DNA from: JBCCTX01 sp965263105
GTDB taxonomy: Bacteria; Bacteroidota; Bacteroidia; J057
Direction of reading: 5' to 3'
DNA: 64,000 nt
Assembly: GCA_965263105.1 (NCBI GenBank)
Contig: CBDHGL010000003.1
Location: 682,001 to 746,000 of the forward strand
Every line of letters begins with the position of its first letter. Position 1 is the first letter of the stretch. The notes below the pieces were generated by a model. The model saw only the letters and a program-made list of their open reading frames with translations, was not told the DNA's origin and did not search any database. The position numbers and the translations under genes were made by a program. This document shows, piece after piece, positions 41,551 to 51,211 of the stretch.

Positions 41551-44500
41551 ATGCCAATTGCCAAAACCACAAAGATTAACAGTGATTTTAAAAGAATCAC
41601 AATCAGCCTTGCCTCTCCAGAAGCGATCCTAAACAGGTCTCACGGAGAGGTATTAAAGCCCGAAACCATTAACTACAGGACCTACAAGCCCGAAAAAGAC
41701 GGCTTGTTTTGTGAGCGGATTTTCGGTCCTGTCAAAGACTACGAGTGCCACTGTGGTAAATACAAGCGTATTCGCTATAAGGGCATTATTTGTGATCGAT
41801 GCGGAGTAGAGGTTACAGAGAAAAAGGTAAGGAGGGATAGAATGGGGCACATACAATTGGTGGTCCCCGTAGCACATATTTGGTACTTCCGTACCCTTCC
41901 CAGTAAAATAGGCTACCTACTCGGACTTACCTCTAAGAAATTGGATCAGATTATCTACTATGAAAGGTATGTAGTAATCAATCCAGGAATCATGGAGTCT
42001 GAAGGTATTCAGTCCATGGACTTTCTGACAGAAGAGGAGTACTTAAATATTCTGGAGACTCTTCCCAAAGAAAATCAGGTATTACCTGATGAGGATCCAG
42101 AAAAGTTTGTGGCAAAGATGGGTGCTGAAGCACTAGAGGCCATTCTTGGCAATCTGGATCTGGATAACCTTTCCTATACCTTGCGTCAGAAAGCCGCAAA
42201 TGAAACTTCTCAGCAGAGAAAGAATGATGCACTCAAGCGCTTGAAAGTAGTAGAGGCTTTCCGTGGAGCAAATAGGAGAATAGAGAACAGACCTGAATGG
42301 ATGGTTGTCCGGATCGTTCCGGTTATTCCTCCAGAGCTGAGGCCCTTGGTTCCCCTGGAAGGAGGACGTTTCGCTACGTCTGACCTCAATGACCTATACC
42401 GTCGGGTTATCATTCGAAACAACCGACTGAAGCGCTTGATTGAGATCAAAGCTCCTGAGGTGATCCTGAGGAATGAAAAGCGGATGCTTCAGGAAGCAGT
42501 GGATTCCCTCTTTGATAATACGCGAAAAGTCAATGCGGTTCGCTCAGACTCTAACCGTGCATTGAAGTCCTTGAGTGATATGCTCAAAGGTAAGCAGGGT
42601 CGCTTCCGCCAAAACCTCTTGGGTAAGCGGGTTGACTACTCTGGGCGTTCGGTAATTGTGGTAGGGCCTTCCTTAAAACTATATGAATGTGGGTTGCCCA
42701 AGTCTATGGCAGCGGAGTTGTTTAAGCCCTTTGTCATAAGGAAGCTTATTGAAAGGGGAATTGTCAAAACGGTAAAGAGTGCCAAGAAACTAGTGGATCG
42801 GAGAGATCCCGTGATATGGGATATCCTGGAGAATGTGTTGAAGGGACACCCTGTGATGCTCAACCGAGCTCCGACCCTACACCGTCTGGGTATTCAGGCC
42901 TTTATGCCTCGATTAGTAGAAGGTAAGGCCATCCGTCTGCACCCCTTAGTGTGTACAGGGTTCAATGCGGACTTTGATGGAGACCAGATGGCCGTTCATG
43001 TTCCCTTGAGTAATGAGGCCTGCCTGGAAGCAATGTTATTGATGCTTTCTGCTCATAATATCCTTCACCCAGCAAACGGATCTCCTATTACCCTACCTAC
43101 TCAGGATATGGTATTGGGGATTTATTACTTGACAAAGGCCCGTCCGGGGCAAAGGGGGGAAGGCTTGCTATTCGGAAGTAGGGAAGAAGTGGAAATCGCC
43201 TACAATGAAGGAGTAGTTGCGAAGCATGCCAAAATCAAAATTCGAATTCAAAAATCAGATCCAGATACAGGTAAACCTATTTTCAAGGAAGATGGAGATC
43301 CTGATATGGAAATATTGGAGACTACTGCTGGACGTGTATTGTTCAACAAAATTGTCCCTGTAAATGCAGGTTTCATTAATATCCTGTTGACAAAGAAAAC
43401 CATGCGGAAGGTTATTTCAGATATTTTCCGTAAGACGGGTATGGTAGAGACCGTTGGGTTCTTGGACCGCTTGAAGGATCTGGGCTTCAACGAAGCATTC
43501 TCTGGAGGGCTGTCCTTCTCTTTGGGAGAGGTGATCATTCCCGATGCCAAAAATTCACTTATTTTAGAGGCAGAGGAGAAGATTGAAGAAGTGTGGATGA
43601 ACTATAACATGGGTCTCATTACGGAAAATGAACGCTACAATCAGGTAATTGATATTTGGACCCATGCCAATTCCAATCTGACGGAGACCCTCATGAAGCA
43701 ATTGAGTGAGGATAAAGATGGCTTCAACAACATCTTTATGATGTTTGACTCTGGGGCCAGGGGCTCGAAAGAACAAATTCGCCAGTTGGGAGGAATGCGG
43801 GGGCTGATGGCCAAACCACAGAAAACCCTAAAGGGTTCAGCAGGTGAGATTATTGAAAACCCAATCCTTTCCAATTTCAAGGAAGGCTTATCCGTATTGG
43901 AATACTTTATTTCTACACATGGTGCTAGGAAAGGTCTAGCAGATACGGCTCTTAAAACGGCTGATGCGGGTTACCTGACTCGTCGTTTGGTAGATGTGGC
44001 TCAGGATGTAATTATCACTGAGGAGGATTGTGGTACCTTAAGGGGAATTACCATCTCAGCATTGAAGGAGAATGAAGATATTATCCAGCCGCTGGGAGAA
44101 CGGATTTTGGGCCGGGTTATCTTGGATGATTTAGTCCATCCGATTACTAACGAGATCATTATCAAAGCAGGAGACGAAATCACTGAGCACATTGCAAGGG
44201 AGATAGACAATTCTCCTGTAGAAGATGTTGAAATTCGTTCGGTATTGACCTGTGAATCTAAACGAGGAGTATGTGCCAAATGCTATGGCCGTAACCTGGC
44301 TTCAGGTATATTGGTAGAGGTTGGTGAAGCTGTTGGGGTGATTGCAGCACAGTCCATTGGGGAGCCTGGAACTCAGCTTACCTTGAGAACTTTCCACGTT
44401 GGGGGTACTGCTCAACGTATTGCCGCAGCAAGTACCTTGATCGCCAAGTTTGAAGGGAAGCTAGAACTTGAGAATATCCGCTTCGTCGAGAAGAAAAATG

Positions 44501-45882
44501 ATGAAGGGGAAAAAGTTCGTATTGTATTCAGTCGGGCAGGTAAGTTGAAAATTCTGGACGATAAGTCTAGAATTCTCTTCTCCAATAAAGTTCCCTATGG
44601 GGCAAACCTATATGTTGAGGACGGGAAAATGGTGAAAAAAGGAGATCTGTTGGCCAACTGGGACCCCTATAACTCAGTCATCATTTCGGAGAATATTGGA
44701 ACAGTGGGCTTGATAGATGTGAAAGAAGGCTTGACCTTCTTGGAAGATGTGGATGAGCAAACTGGACACAAAGAGAAGGTAATCATCGATAGTAGAGATA
44801 AGACGATCAATCCAACCATTGTCATTAAGGATACCAAAGGTAAAGAGATTCGCTCTTATAACCTTCCGGTAGGTGCTCACCTGGTAGTGGAAGATGGGGA
44901 GAAGATCGAAGCGGGGCAGGTAATGGTTAAAATTCCGAGATCTAGTGGGGGAACAGCCGATATTACCGGTGGTCTTCCTCGTGTTACCGAACTTTTTGAA
45001 GCGCGTAACCCTTCTAACCCAGCGGTAGTATCAGCAATTGAAGGAATGGTACGCCTGGGGGGAATCAAGCGGGGTAATAGAGAGGTATTTATTACTTCTC
45101 CAGATGAATCCGACGAAAGGAAGTACCTCATTTCTCTGAATAAGCATATCCTTGTACATGAGGGCGACTATACCATGTCAGGAGAGATGCTGTCTGATGG
45201 GGCAATTGCGCCAAAAGATATTCTTTCCATCAAGGGACCTAGCGCCGTGCAAGCCTATATCGTAAACGAGATTCAGGAAGTATATCGGATGCAAGGTGTA
45301 CCTATCAATGACAAACACGTTGAGGTTATCGTACGCCAGATGATGCAGAAGGTAGAAATCGTCGATGCGGGAGATACCATCTTCCTCGAAAAGGAAGTAG
45401 TCAATAAGATTGACTTCCAAGAAGAAAATGACTGGATCTTTGACAAACTGGTGGTAGATGACGCAGGGGGATCAACTAGTTTGAGGCCTGGACAAATTGT
45501 CTCTCGAAGAAAACTACGGGACGAAAACTCCCAGTTGAGGAGGAAGGACTTACCCCTTGTTGTGGCAAGAGAAGCCCGTCCTGCTATTTGTCAACCCGTT
45601 TTGATGGGAATCACACGTGCCTCCTTGGGTACTAAGAGCTGGCTGTCTGCTGCCTCTTTCCAGGAGACTACCAAGGTGTTGAGCGAAGCTTCCATCTCAG
45701 CAAAGACAGATGACCTGATGGGACTGAAGGAAAATGTGATCGTAGGCCACCTGATCCCAGCTGGTACCGGTTTGAGAGATTACGAGGACATCATTGTCGG
45801 AGATGGAGATGAGTTCCAAAGACGCCGCCAAAAGCCCGAGTGGGGGGTGGCAGAAGGGCTTCGAGCAGTTTCTGATAGATAG
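41551..45882 (+). CDS. rpoC: DNA-directed RNA polymerase subunit beta'
   Basis: 1443-aa catalytic subunit. Zinc ribbon C-H-C-G-K-Y-K-R-I-R-Y-K-G-I-I-C-D-R-C-G near residue 69; lid/rudder area; the active-site N-A-D-F-D-G-D-Q-M-A-V-H at about residue 472; trigger loop region L-T-L-R-T-F-H-V-G-G-T-A; second zinc site C-E-S-K-R-G-V-C-A-K-C-Y-G. No intein or split. The start ATG has a GGAGG. A strong terminator follows at 45943. Confidence 0.99.
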   Translation: MPIAKTTKINSDFKRITISLASPEAILNRSHGEVLKPETINYRTYKPEKDGLFCERIFGPVKDYECHCGKYKRIRYKGIICDRCGVEVTEKKVRRDRMGHIQLVVPVAHIWYFRTLPSKIGYLLGLTSKKLDQIIYYERYVVINPGIMESEGIQSMDFLTEEEYLNILETLPKENQVLPDEDPEKFVAKMGAEALEAILGNLDLDNLSYTLRQKAANETSQQRKNDALKRLKVVEAFRGANRRIENRPEWMVVRIVPVIPPELRPLVPLEGGRFATSDLNDLYRRVIIRNNRLKRLIEIKAPEVILRNEKRMLQEAVDSLFDNTRKVNAVRSDSNRALKSLSDMLKGKQGRFRQNLLGKRVDYSGRSVIVVGPSLKLYECGLPKSMAAELFKPFVIRKLIERGIVKTVKSAKKLVDRRDPVIWDILENVLKGHPVMLNRAPTLHRLGIQAFMPRLVEGKAIRLHPLVCTGFNADFDGDQMAVHVPLSNEACLEAMLLMLSAHNILHPANGSPITLPTQDMVLGIYYLTKARPGQRGEGLLFGSREEVEIAYNEGVVAKHAKIKIRIQKSDPDTGKPIFKEDGDPDMEILETTAGRVLFNKIVPVNAGFINILLTKKTMRKVISDIFRKTGMVETVGFLDRLKDLGFNEAFSGGLSFSLGEVIIPDAKNSLILEAEEKIEEVWMNYNMGLITENERYNQVIDIWTHANSNLTETLMKQLSEDKDGFNNIFMMFDSGARGSKEQIRQLGGMRGLMAKPQKTLKGSAGEIIENPILSNFKEGLSVLEYFISTHGARKGLADTALKTADAGYLTRRLVDVAQDVIITEEDCGTLRGITISALKENEDIIQPLGERILGRVILDDLVHPITNEIIIKAGDEITEHIAREIDNSPVEDVEIRSVLTCESKRGVCAKCYGRNLASGILVEVGEAVGVIAAQSIGEPGTQLTLRTFHVGGTAQRIAAASTLIAKFEGKLELENIRFVEKKNDEGEKVRIVFSRAGKLKILDDKSRILFSNKVPYGANLYVEDGKMVKKGDLLANWDPYNSVIISENIGTVGLIDVKEGLTFLEDVDEQTGHKEKVIIDSRDKTINPTIVIKDTKGKEIRSYNLPVGAHLVVEDGEKIEAGQVMVKIPRSSGGTADITGGLPRVTELFEARNPSNPAVVSAIEGMVRLGGIKRGNREVFITSPDESDERKYLISLNKHILVHEGDYTMSGEMLSDGAIAPKDILSIKGPSAVQAYIVNEIQEVYRMQGVPINDKHVEVIVRQMMQKVEIVDAGDTIFLEKEVVNKIDFQEENDWIFDKLVVDDAGGSTSLRPGQIVSRRKLRDENSQLRRKDLPLVVAREARPAICQPVLMGITRASLGTKSWLSAASFQETTKVLSEASISAKTDDLMGLKENVIVGHLIPAGTGLRDYEDIIVGDGDEFQRRRQKPEWGVAEGLRAVSDR

Positions 45883-45942
45883 AGAGCTTGAGTAGGTAGG
45901 TGGAAATTCAGTTTGTACACCTACTTTATTCTTTATAAGTTT

Positions 45943-45967
45943 AAAAGGGGCTTTTGAGCCCCTTTTT
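45943..45967 (+). terminator. Rho-independent terminator after rpoC
   Basis: Stem AAAAGGGGCT/AGCCCCTTTT with loop TTTG and a closing T-run (45963-45967). It ends the long tuf/ribosomal/rpoBC unit and lies before the ATG of the next gene. Confidence 0.88.
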
Positions 45968-45992
45968 AGGTTTAACCCGCATACTTTTTACC

Positions 45993-46508
45993 ATGAGTTC
46001 CTCCAAAATTCTCATCCTTGGCAATAAAGAAATCCTGAGTAGGTTGCATCGGATGGCCTTTGAGATATACGAAAGGAATTATGATGCCAAGCGAGTATAT
46101 GTGATAGGCGTCAATGAACGGGGAGGATACCTAGCCTCTAAAATGCTGGAATACTTGGAAAGGGTATCCCCTTTGGAGATTCATTATTGTCAGGTTGATG
46201 TGGATCGAGAAACAGACCCGGTCTCTTATGGAATCCAATTATCCATGGATCCACAGGAATTGAAAGACCAAGAGGTCATCGTGGTAGATGATGTCTTGTA
46301 TACCGGGAGGACCTTGTTGAATGTCGTAGCCATATTGCTTCAGGCGGGACCCAATAGCATTCAGACCGCTATTTTAGTCGATAGGGGGCACCGCAGTATG
46401 CCCATCTCGCCAGACTTCGTGGGAATTGAACTCGCAACCACCTATCACCAACACGTTTCTGTGGAAGTTGATATGGAGAACGAAGAGGCAGGAGCCTTTT
46501 TGTTGTAG
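45993..46508 (+). CDS. PyrR-like phosphoribosyltransferase family protein
   Basis: 172-aa type I PRTase. The PRPP loop reads V-I-V-V-D-D-V-L-Y-T-G-R-T-L (about residues 90-103); R-V-Y-V-I-G-V-N-E-R-G-G-Y-L-A and D-R-G-H-R-S-M-P-I are like PyrR, the uracil PRTase and pyrimidine attenuator protein. Whether it binds RNA here is not known. An upstream in-frame TTG (45954) falls inside the rpoC terminator, so I start at ATG 45993. Confidence 0.85.
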   Translation: MSSSKILILGNKEILSRLHRMAFEIYERNYDAKRVYVIGVNERGGYLASKMLEYLERVSPLEIHYCQVDVDRETDPVSYGIQLSMDPQELKDQEVIVVDDVLYTGRTLLNVVAILLQAGPNSIQTAILVDRGHRSMPISPDFVGIELATTYHQHVSVEVDMENEEAGAFLL

Positions 46509-46618
46509 GAGAAATGTAACCGTATATATGAGTAAGGAGGGATGAGTAATCAGGGAAATGGGAATTTCAATAGAAAATGGTAACCTATTCTTGAGGTTAA
46601 AAGTATACTGACCACTGA

Positions 46619-47104
46619 CTACCTTATCCGATCCACAGACTTTACAAGATCCTCATCAGCCTGAACCCGTTTTATCCCCAACCAAATCAATACTACCGCA
46701 ACCATAGGTAAAGCCAGACCTAATTGTACAGAGCCTTCTCCTGTAATTGTTGTGTCGTAAGGTCCTTGACGTGAAAAGAAAACCATTACTACGATGGTAA
46801 TGAGGGTAAGTATGAGGGCTACGTACCCTAGTCCTATTTGCCTGGACCGATTTTTATAGAGAAAAATAATAATGAGCAATAATAGGGGGATGAAAAGGGT
46901 CAATGCAAAAAAACCTGTATGCAAAGGATCTTCTGTGAAAGACATCTGGGTCATCTCCTGCTGAGAAGAATGGTTTTGGACGGATTGAGCATTAAGTAGC
47001 TGTGTATCACCTCCCGCACTATATTGCCAAAAAGGGACGAACAATAGGCCCAGCAGACAGAGGGCCGCAACTAAAAAGAAGATGGTTTGAATTCGCTGTA
47101 TCAT
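46619..47104 (-). CDS. DUF4293 membrane protein
   Basis: A 161-aa protein with four hydrophobic segments (about residues 7-27, 65-82, 90-109, 127-145) and the N-terminal M-I-Q-R-I-Q-T-I-F-F-L typical of DUF4293, a Bacteroidota-only family without known function. It stands alone; a small palindromic stem TATCCCTA/TAGGGATA lies just upstream (47119-47138). Confidence 0.8.
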   Translation of the reverse strand: MIQRIQTIFFLVAALCLLGLLFVPFWQYSAGGDTQLLNAQSVQNHSSQQEMTQMSFTEDPLHTGFFALTLFIPLLLLIIIFLYKNRSRQIGLGYVALILTLITIVVMVFFSRQGPYDTTITGEGSVQLGLALPMVAVVLIWLGIKRVQADEDLVKSVDRIR

Positions 47105-47146
47105 TTCGCAGATTAAATTATCCCTAAATATAGGGATATTGAATAA

Positions 47147-47184
47147 ATAAAAAGAGGAAGCTGCCTATGCTTCCTCCCTTTTTT
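47147..47184 (-). terminator. Terminator after lolA
   Basis: Stem GAGGAAGC/GCTTCCTC (47154-47161 with 47169-47176), 7-nt loop. On the minus strand TTTTTATTT follows, which fits the end of the ftsK-lolA transcript. The plus strand also has a T-run, so it may work in both directions. Confidence 0.65.
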
Positions 47185-47195
47185 CTTTCTTCTAT

Positions 47196-47250
47196 GGTCC
47201 ATGGACTGTCAACTAATAAACTGAAACTATCGACCATGGACTATCAACTA
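47196..47250. repeat. Two copies of an intergenic CCATGGACT repeat
   Basis: CCATGGACTGTCAACTA (47199-47215) and CCATGGACTATCAACTA (47234-47250) differ by one base and are 35 bp apart, in the gap between lolA and its terminator. A related GTCCATGGTCCACAG lies at 61933-61947, also intergenic. Confidence 0.6.
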
Positions 47251-47263
47251 TAAAACCATCTTA

Positions 47264-47920
47264 CTACCTTTCATCATACACCTCTACATCAGGGTGCTTA
47301 GAAGAATTGAATTGAAAGTCTGTCGTAGAGAATCCTAAGTTCGTTTTCATATCCCGGAAGGTGATTATTTCTTGGGTCTGATTTCTGTCTAGCAGAATGG
47401 CTTTATCCAAAAGTTTGGTACTAGCATTGACCCAAAGGGTAACTTGGTTATACTCCAAGTCTTTGTCCAAAGAGGTAAGGAGAATTTTATGCGTTTTATT
47501 TCCATTGAGGGTTTCGGTGCCCTGATAAGATGATTTGGCATTGGATTCATAGACCTTATAAACCGATTCAATATTGACGGCTTCTTCGGGATCGTATTCT
47601 ACGATGGTTACTTCTTCATCCTCTTTAAGGTGAATCCATTGACTTTCCAGATCGCAATAGATGGCCTGATTTCCCAGATCCAGGAAGTACATACCCTCTT
47701 TGTATTTGAAGGTGCCATTCTTAGAGACCTTATTGGCCTTCATGGCTTCATTTTTTAATTCGTAGGAGTAGGAAGCCGAAAAATCAGTAAGCGATTCAAA
47801 TTTTTTCCGGGATTCATCCAGAATGGCTTCAGAAGGGTCCTCCTGAGCCCACAAAGTTGCTCCAGAGAGGATACCTATTCCTAAAATTAATGTACGGATA
47901 TACAACGTTACTTTTTTCAT
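47264..47920 (-). CDS. LolA-like outer membrane lipoprotein carrier protein
   Basis: 218-aa periplasmic protein with a signal peptide (ends A-T-L-W-A-Q). The half-barrel LolA pattern is seen: D-F-S-A-S-Y-S-Y-E-L, G-T-F-K-Y-K-E-G-M-Y-F-L, W-I-H-L-K-E-D-E-E-V-T-I-V-E-Y, and D-F-Q-F-N near the end. It would carry lipoproteins from the inner to the outer membrane. It starts 11 bp after ftsK; the ftsK-lolA pair is a common arrangement. Confidence 0.88.
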   Translation of the reverse strand: MKKVTLYIRTLILGIGILSGATLWAQEDPSEAILDESRKKFESLTDFSASYSYELKNEAMKANKVSKNGTFKYKEGMYFLDLGNQAIYCDLESQWIHLKEDEEVTIVEYDPEEAVNIESVYKVYESNAKSSYQGTETLNGNKTHKILLTSLDKDLEYNQVTLWVNASTKLLDKAILLDRNQTQEIITFRDMKTNLGFSTTDFQFNSSKHPDVEVYDER

Positions 47921-47931
47921 AAGAAGTTCAT

Positions 47932-50529
47932 TTATAAGAATTTAGTCAAATAGCGTTCCAATTCAGCTTCGTCAGATATTAATACTTCTCGGGCTTTGCT
48001 ACCGGAGTGAGGCCCGACAATTTTGGCTCTTTCCAGTTGATCGATGATCCTTCCCGCCCGGTTATAGCCCAGTTTAAGTTTTCGTTGGATCAAAGAGGCT
48101 GAGCCGATCTGGTGCCTTACAATAACGCGAGCCGCCTCAGCAAAATTGTCGTCGATTTCAAAGGGTTCATCCCCATCTGCTCCGCTGTTTTCATCCAGAA
48201 TTTCTGGCAGAAAATAGGGCTCGGGATATCCCCGCTGTTCCGAAATGAAATCTACCACCCTTTCTACCTCCGGCGTATCGATGAAGGCATTCTGTATCCG
48301 AGTGATATCACTCCCCATCGCCAGTAGTAGATCTCCTCTTCCCACCAGTTGATCAGCCCCATTGGCATCCAATATAGTTCGGGAGTCTACCTTCGAAATT
48401 ACTCGATACGACATCCTCGCTGGGAAGTTTGCTTTAATAATCCCAGTGATAATATTTACCGATGGCCTTTGGGTGGCTACCACCAGGTGTATACCCACCG
48501 CACGAGCCAACTGAGCCAGTCGGGCAATCGGCATTTCTACCTCTTTTCCCGCCACCATCATCATATCTGCTAGTTCGTCGATCACTAGTATTATATACGG
48601 AAGAAAGTGGTGTCCCTTCCGTGGATTTAGGGTACGCTTGATAAACTTTTGGTTATACTCTTTGAGGTTTCTGACACGGGCCGATTTTAGGAGCTCATAT
48701 CTTTGGTCCATTTCCACACAAAGGCTCTTCAAAACTTTGACTGCTTCGGAGACTTCTGTGATGATCGGCTCCTCCTGATCCGGCATCTGTGCTAGGAAGT
48801 GATAGGCCAGGGATTGGTAGAGGGTCATCTCTACTTTTTTGGGATCTATCAACACAAATTTTAATTCCGAAGGGTGCTTTTTGTAGAGTAAGGAAGTAAT
48901 GATGGTATTCAATCCTACAGATTTCCCCTGTCCCGTTGCTCCGGCAATCAGCAGGTGGGGCATTTTGTTTAGATCCGCAATAAAGACCTTATTAGATATA
49001 TCGCGGCCAATGGCAACAGGCAGTTCAAAAGGGGAGTCTTGAAACCTTTTTGACGTCAGAACCCCACGTAAGGAAACAATTTCGCTTGTAGAGTTGGGGA
49101 CTTCAATACCAATGGTGCCCTTGCCGGGAATGGGAGCAATAATTCGAATACCCAGGGCGGCGAGACTCAAGGCAATATCGTCCTCTAAGTTTCGAATTTT
49201 GGAGATTCTTACTCCAGGGGCAGGAACAATTTCATACAAGGTAACCGTTGGCCCAATGGTCGCCTTAATATTGACGATCTCAATCCCATAATTTGCTAAG
49301 GTCTCTACAATCTTATTTTTGTTGGCGTTGAGCTCATCTGTGTTTACCTTCCAGTTTTGTCCAGACCCGTGATCGTCCAGTAGCTCAAATATAGGCACCC
49401 GATAGTCGGATAGCTCCTTGGTAGGATCATAGAGGTCCCAATCAATTTCAGAGTCAGTAACAGTACTTTCCAAGTCCTCTGGAGCGATGATTTTCATGAC
49501 TTCATTCTCTGACCCTACCACTTTACCTACATTATCTTCGCCGATTTGGTCTAGCTCAGGCTGAGTAGGAGCCACGTGCTCCTCTTCCTCTGGGGTTTCT
49601 ATCTTGAGCTCCAATTCTTCGGGAGCTACAGCTTGTTTAAGCTTTTTGGTTGCTTTTTTCAAGACAGGGGGGGCTACATCCAGGCTAATTTGTTCTCCGG
49701 GTTCGGCGGGAGATTCGGGGGCCTCTTCCTCAAATTCAATATCCTCAGCATTTTCTTTCTGCTGGCGTGTCAATTTACTCGATTTAGACTTGGGGCGATT
49801 TCGGGGAGCTGGCTTTTCAAAGCCTTTAAGGTGCTGGGCCTGATTTTTTACACGCTCCTTCAAGCCAGTGAAATTAGAGGCGATTCGGGAGGCTTTAATT
49901 TCTGCGTTGAAGTTAACAACGGCAAATATGAGTAGGGCAAAAAGCAACAAAAATGCCACGCCGATTTTCCCGACGTAGGTAAAAAGGTGCATGTTTACAA
50001 AGTAGCCGAATCCCCCTCCCAGGTCGAAATTTGCGGGTAGGGGACCAGCGGCCGAATCCGATAAGATGAGTATATAAGCCAGGAAAATGGAACCCCAAAA
50101 AACGCTGAATGCAAAATACTTGAAAAGCCTTCTGGCAATGTAATAGTATTCATCTTCTAAAATGACTAGAGCAAGGAAAATGGCAAAAAGCGGGATAAGG
50201 ATTCCAAAAATCCCAAAGCCTTTGTATACCAATAGGTTGGCGATATACGCACCGATGAAGCCTAGCCAGTTTTTTACTGTCTGGCCTTCTACGCCTGGTT
50301 CCAGGGCTGATTGATCGGCTTTACCCGTATAGAAGTAAGATATGCAGGCTAGCAAGCTCAGAAATCCCAGAAAGAGAAGTGTCCAAGCAAATACCCGCCG
50401 GTTTCGCTCCTGGGCTTCTGGGGATCTGTTGCTGCCCCAGGAAGAGAATAGTCCATCGAGAATACCAGCTTCCTGGTTTTTCCGACTCCGTGATTTACTC
50501 CGATTTGAAGATGTTTTCCTTTTGGCCAA
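47932..50529 (-). CDS. ftsK: DNA translocase FtsK
   Basis: 865-aa divisome protein that pumps chromosome termini through the septum. Four N-terminal membrane segments (about residues 45-205), an acidic linker (about 230-370), then the motor: beta domain and Walker A I-A-G-A-T-G-Q-G-K-S-V-G-L-N, Walker B L-P-Y-I-I-L-V-I-D-E-L-A-D-M-M, and the C-terminal winged-helix gamma domain (S-L-I-Q-R-K-L-K-L-G-Y-N-R-A-G). The start is TTG at 50529; a TAGCATTTG close before it may be a near-consensus -7 box. Confidence 0.97.
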   Translation of the reverse strand: MAKRKTSSNRSKSRSRKNQEAGILDGLFSSWGSNRSPEAQERNRRVFAWTLLFLGFLSLLACISYFYTGKADQSALEPGVEGQTVKNWLGFIGAYIANLLVYKGFGIFGILIPLFAIFLALVILEDEYYYIARRLFKYFAFSVFWGSIFLAYILILSDSAAGPLPANFDLGGGFGYFVNMHLFTYVGKIGVAFLLLFALLIFAVVNFNAEIKASRIASNFTGLKERVKNQAQHLKGFEKPAPRNRPKSKSSKLTRQQKENAEDIEFEEEAPESPAEPGEQISLDVAPPVLKKATKKLKQAVAPEELELKIETPEEEEHVAPTQPELDQIGEDNVGKVVGSENEVMKIIAPEDLESTVTDSEIDWDLYDPTKELSDYRVPIFELLDDHGSGQNWKVNTDELNANKNKIVETLANYGIEIVNIKATIGPTVTLYEIVPAPGVRISKIRNLEDDIALSLAALGIRIIAPIPGKGTIGIEVPNSTSEIVSLRGVLTSKRFQDSPFELPVAIGRDISNKVFIADLNKMPHLLIAGATGQGKSVGLNTIITSLLYKKHPSELKFVLIDPKKVEMTLYQSLAYHFLAQMPDQEEPIITEVSEAVKVLKSLCVEMDQRYELLKSARVRNLKEYNQKFIKRTLNPRKGHHFLPYIILVIDELADMMMVAGKEVEMPIARLAQLARAVGIHLVVATQRPSVNIITGIIKANFPARMSYRVISKVDSRTILDANGADQLVGRGDLLLAMGSDITRIQNAFIDTPEVERVVDFISEQRGYPEPYFLPEILDENSGADGDEPFEIDDNFAEAARVIVRHQIGSASLIQRKLKLGYNRAGRIIDQLERAKIVGPHSGSKAREVLISDEAELERYLTKFL

Positions 50530-50576
50530 AGTGACAAATGCTAGTTTTGGGTGATAAAATTACGCTTTTTTCGCCG

Positions 50577-51119
50577 TTATCCATTGGATCGTTCCTGCAA
50601 GCCTGTTATATGTGCCAGGTGGTGCTTCCCGTGCCAGGCGTATAAGGCAGCTGTAGCCGCCAGGCTATAAACCTTGCCGGATTCGGGATGAACAAAGGTT
50701 CTTTCCCAATCGGAATCTTTTAACTGGCGTAGGAGGACCACCCAACGGGTATGAAGGCTTTTCAGCAGGTCGACAGAGAAGTCCAACGGAGCCGCTTCAA
50801 CTTCGGGCGTCAAGGCCCATTTCTTTTCATCATAGGCTTTAATGGTAGGCGCCTCTTCTGTGAGTGCCCATTTAAAGCGTATGTAGGAATTCATGTGGCT
50901 GTCGGCTATGTGGTGAACCAACTGTTGTACAGTCCAGCCATCAGGGCGGTAGGCTTGTTGATAGAGGGGCTCAGGTAAATGCCCAATCACCTCAGCCAGG
51001 TCATGGGGAAAGCGCTCTATTTCATCAATCCATCCTTGTACATCCTCCATGGAGGATTGGGTAGGCCATTGAAATTTCCCAATGGGGTACCTGAGGGCTT
51101 CAAGAGAGGTTTTATTCAT
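50577..51119 (-). CDS. DinB/YfiT-family putative metal-dependent hydrolase or thiol transferase
   Basis: 180-aa four-helix-bundle protein of the YfiT group: Y-R-P-D-G-W-T-V-Q-Q-L-V-H-H-I-A-D-S-H-M-N-S-Y-I in order, then W-H-G-K-H-H-L-A-H-I near the end gives the three metal-binding histidines. Relatives include bacillithiol S-transferases; substrate here is unknown. It is monocistronic and divergent from thyA. Confidence 0.88.
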   Translation of the reverse strand: MNKTSLEALRYPIGKFQWPTQSSMEDVQGWIDEIERFPHDLAEVIGHLPEPLYQQAYRPDGWTVQQLVHHIADSHMNSYIRFKWALTEEAPTIKAYDEKKWALTPEVEAAPLDFSVDLLKSLHTRWVVLLRQLKDSDWERTFVHPESGKVYSLAATAALYAWHGKHHLAHITGLQERSNG

Positions 51120-51183
51120 TTGATGGATTTGTTAAAATTATTAGCAATATACGAAATAATAGCGGCTGTGTTAAAGCGTTTAG

Positions 51184-51191
51184 TATATTTG
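51184..51191 (+). promoter_or_regulatory. -7 element of thyA
   Basis: TATATTTG, an exact TAnnTTTG match, 20 nt before the thyA ATG. No clear -33 TTG. Confidence 0.45.
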
Positions 51192-51211
51192 TAAGCAAAC
51201 GGAAGTTATAT

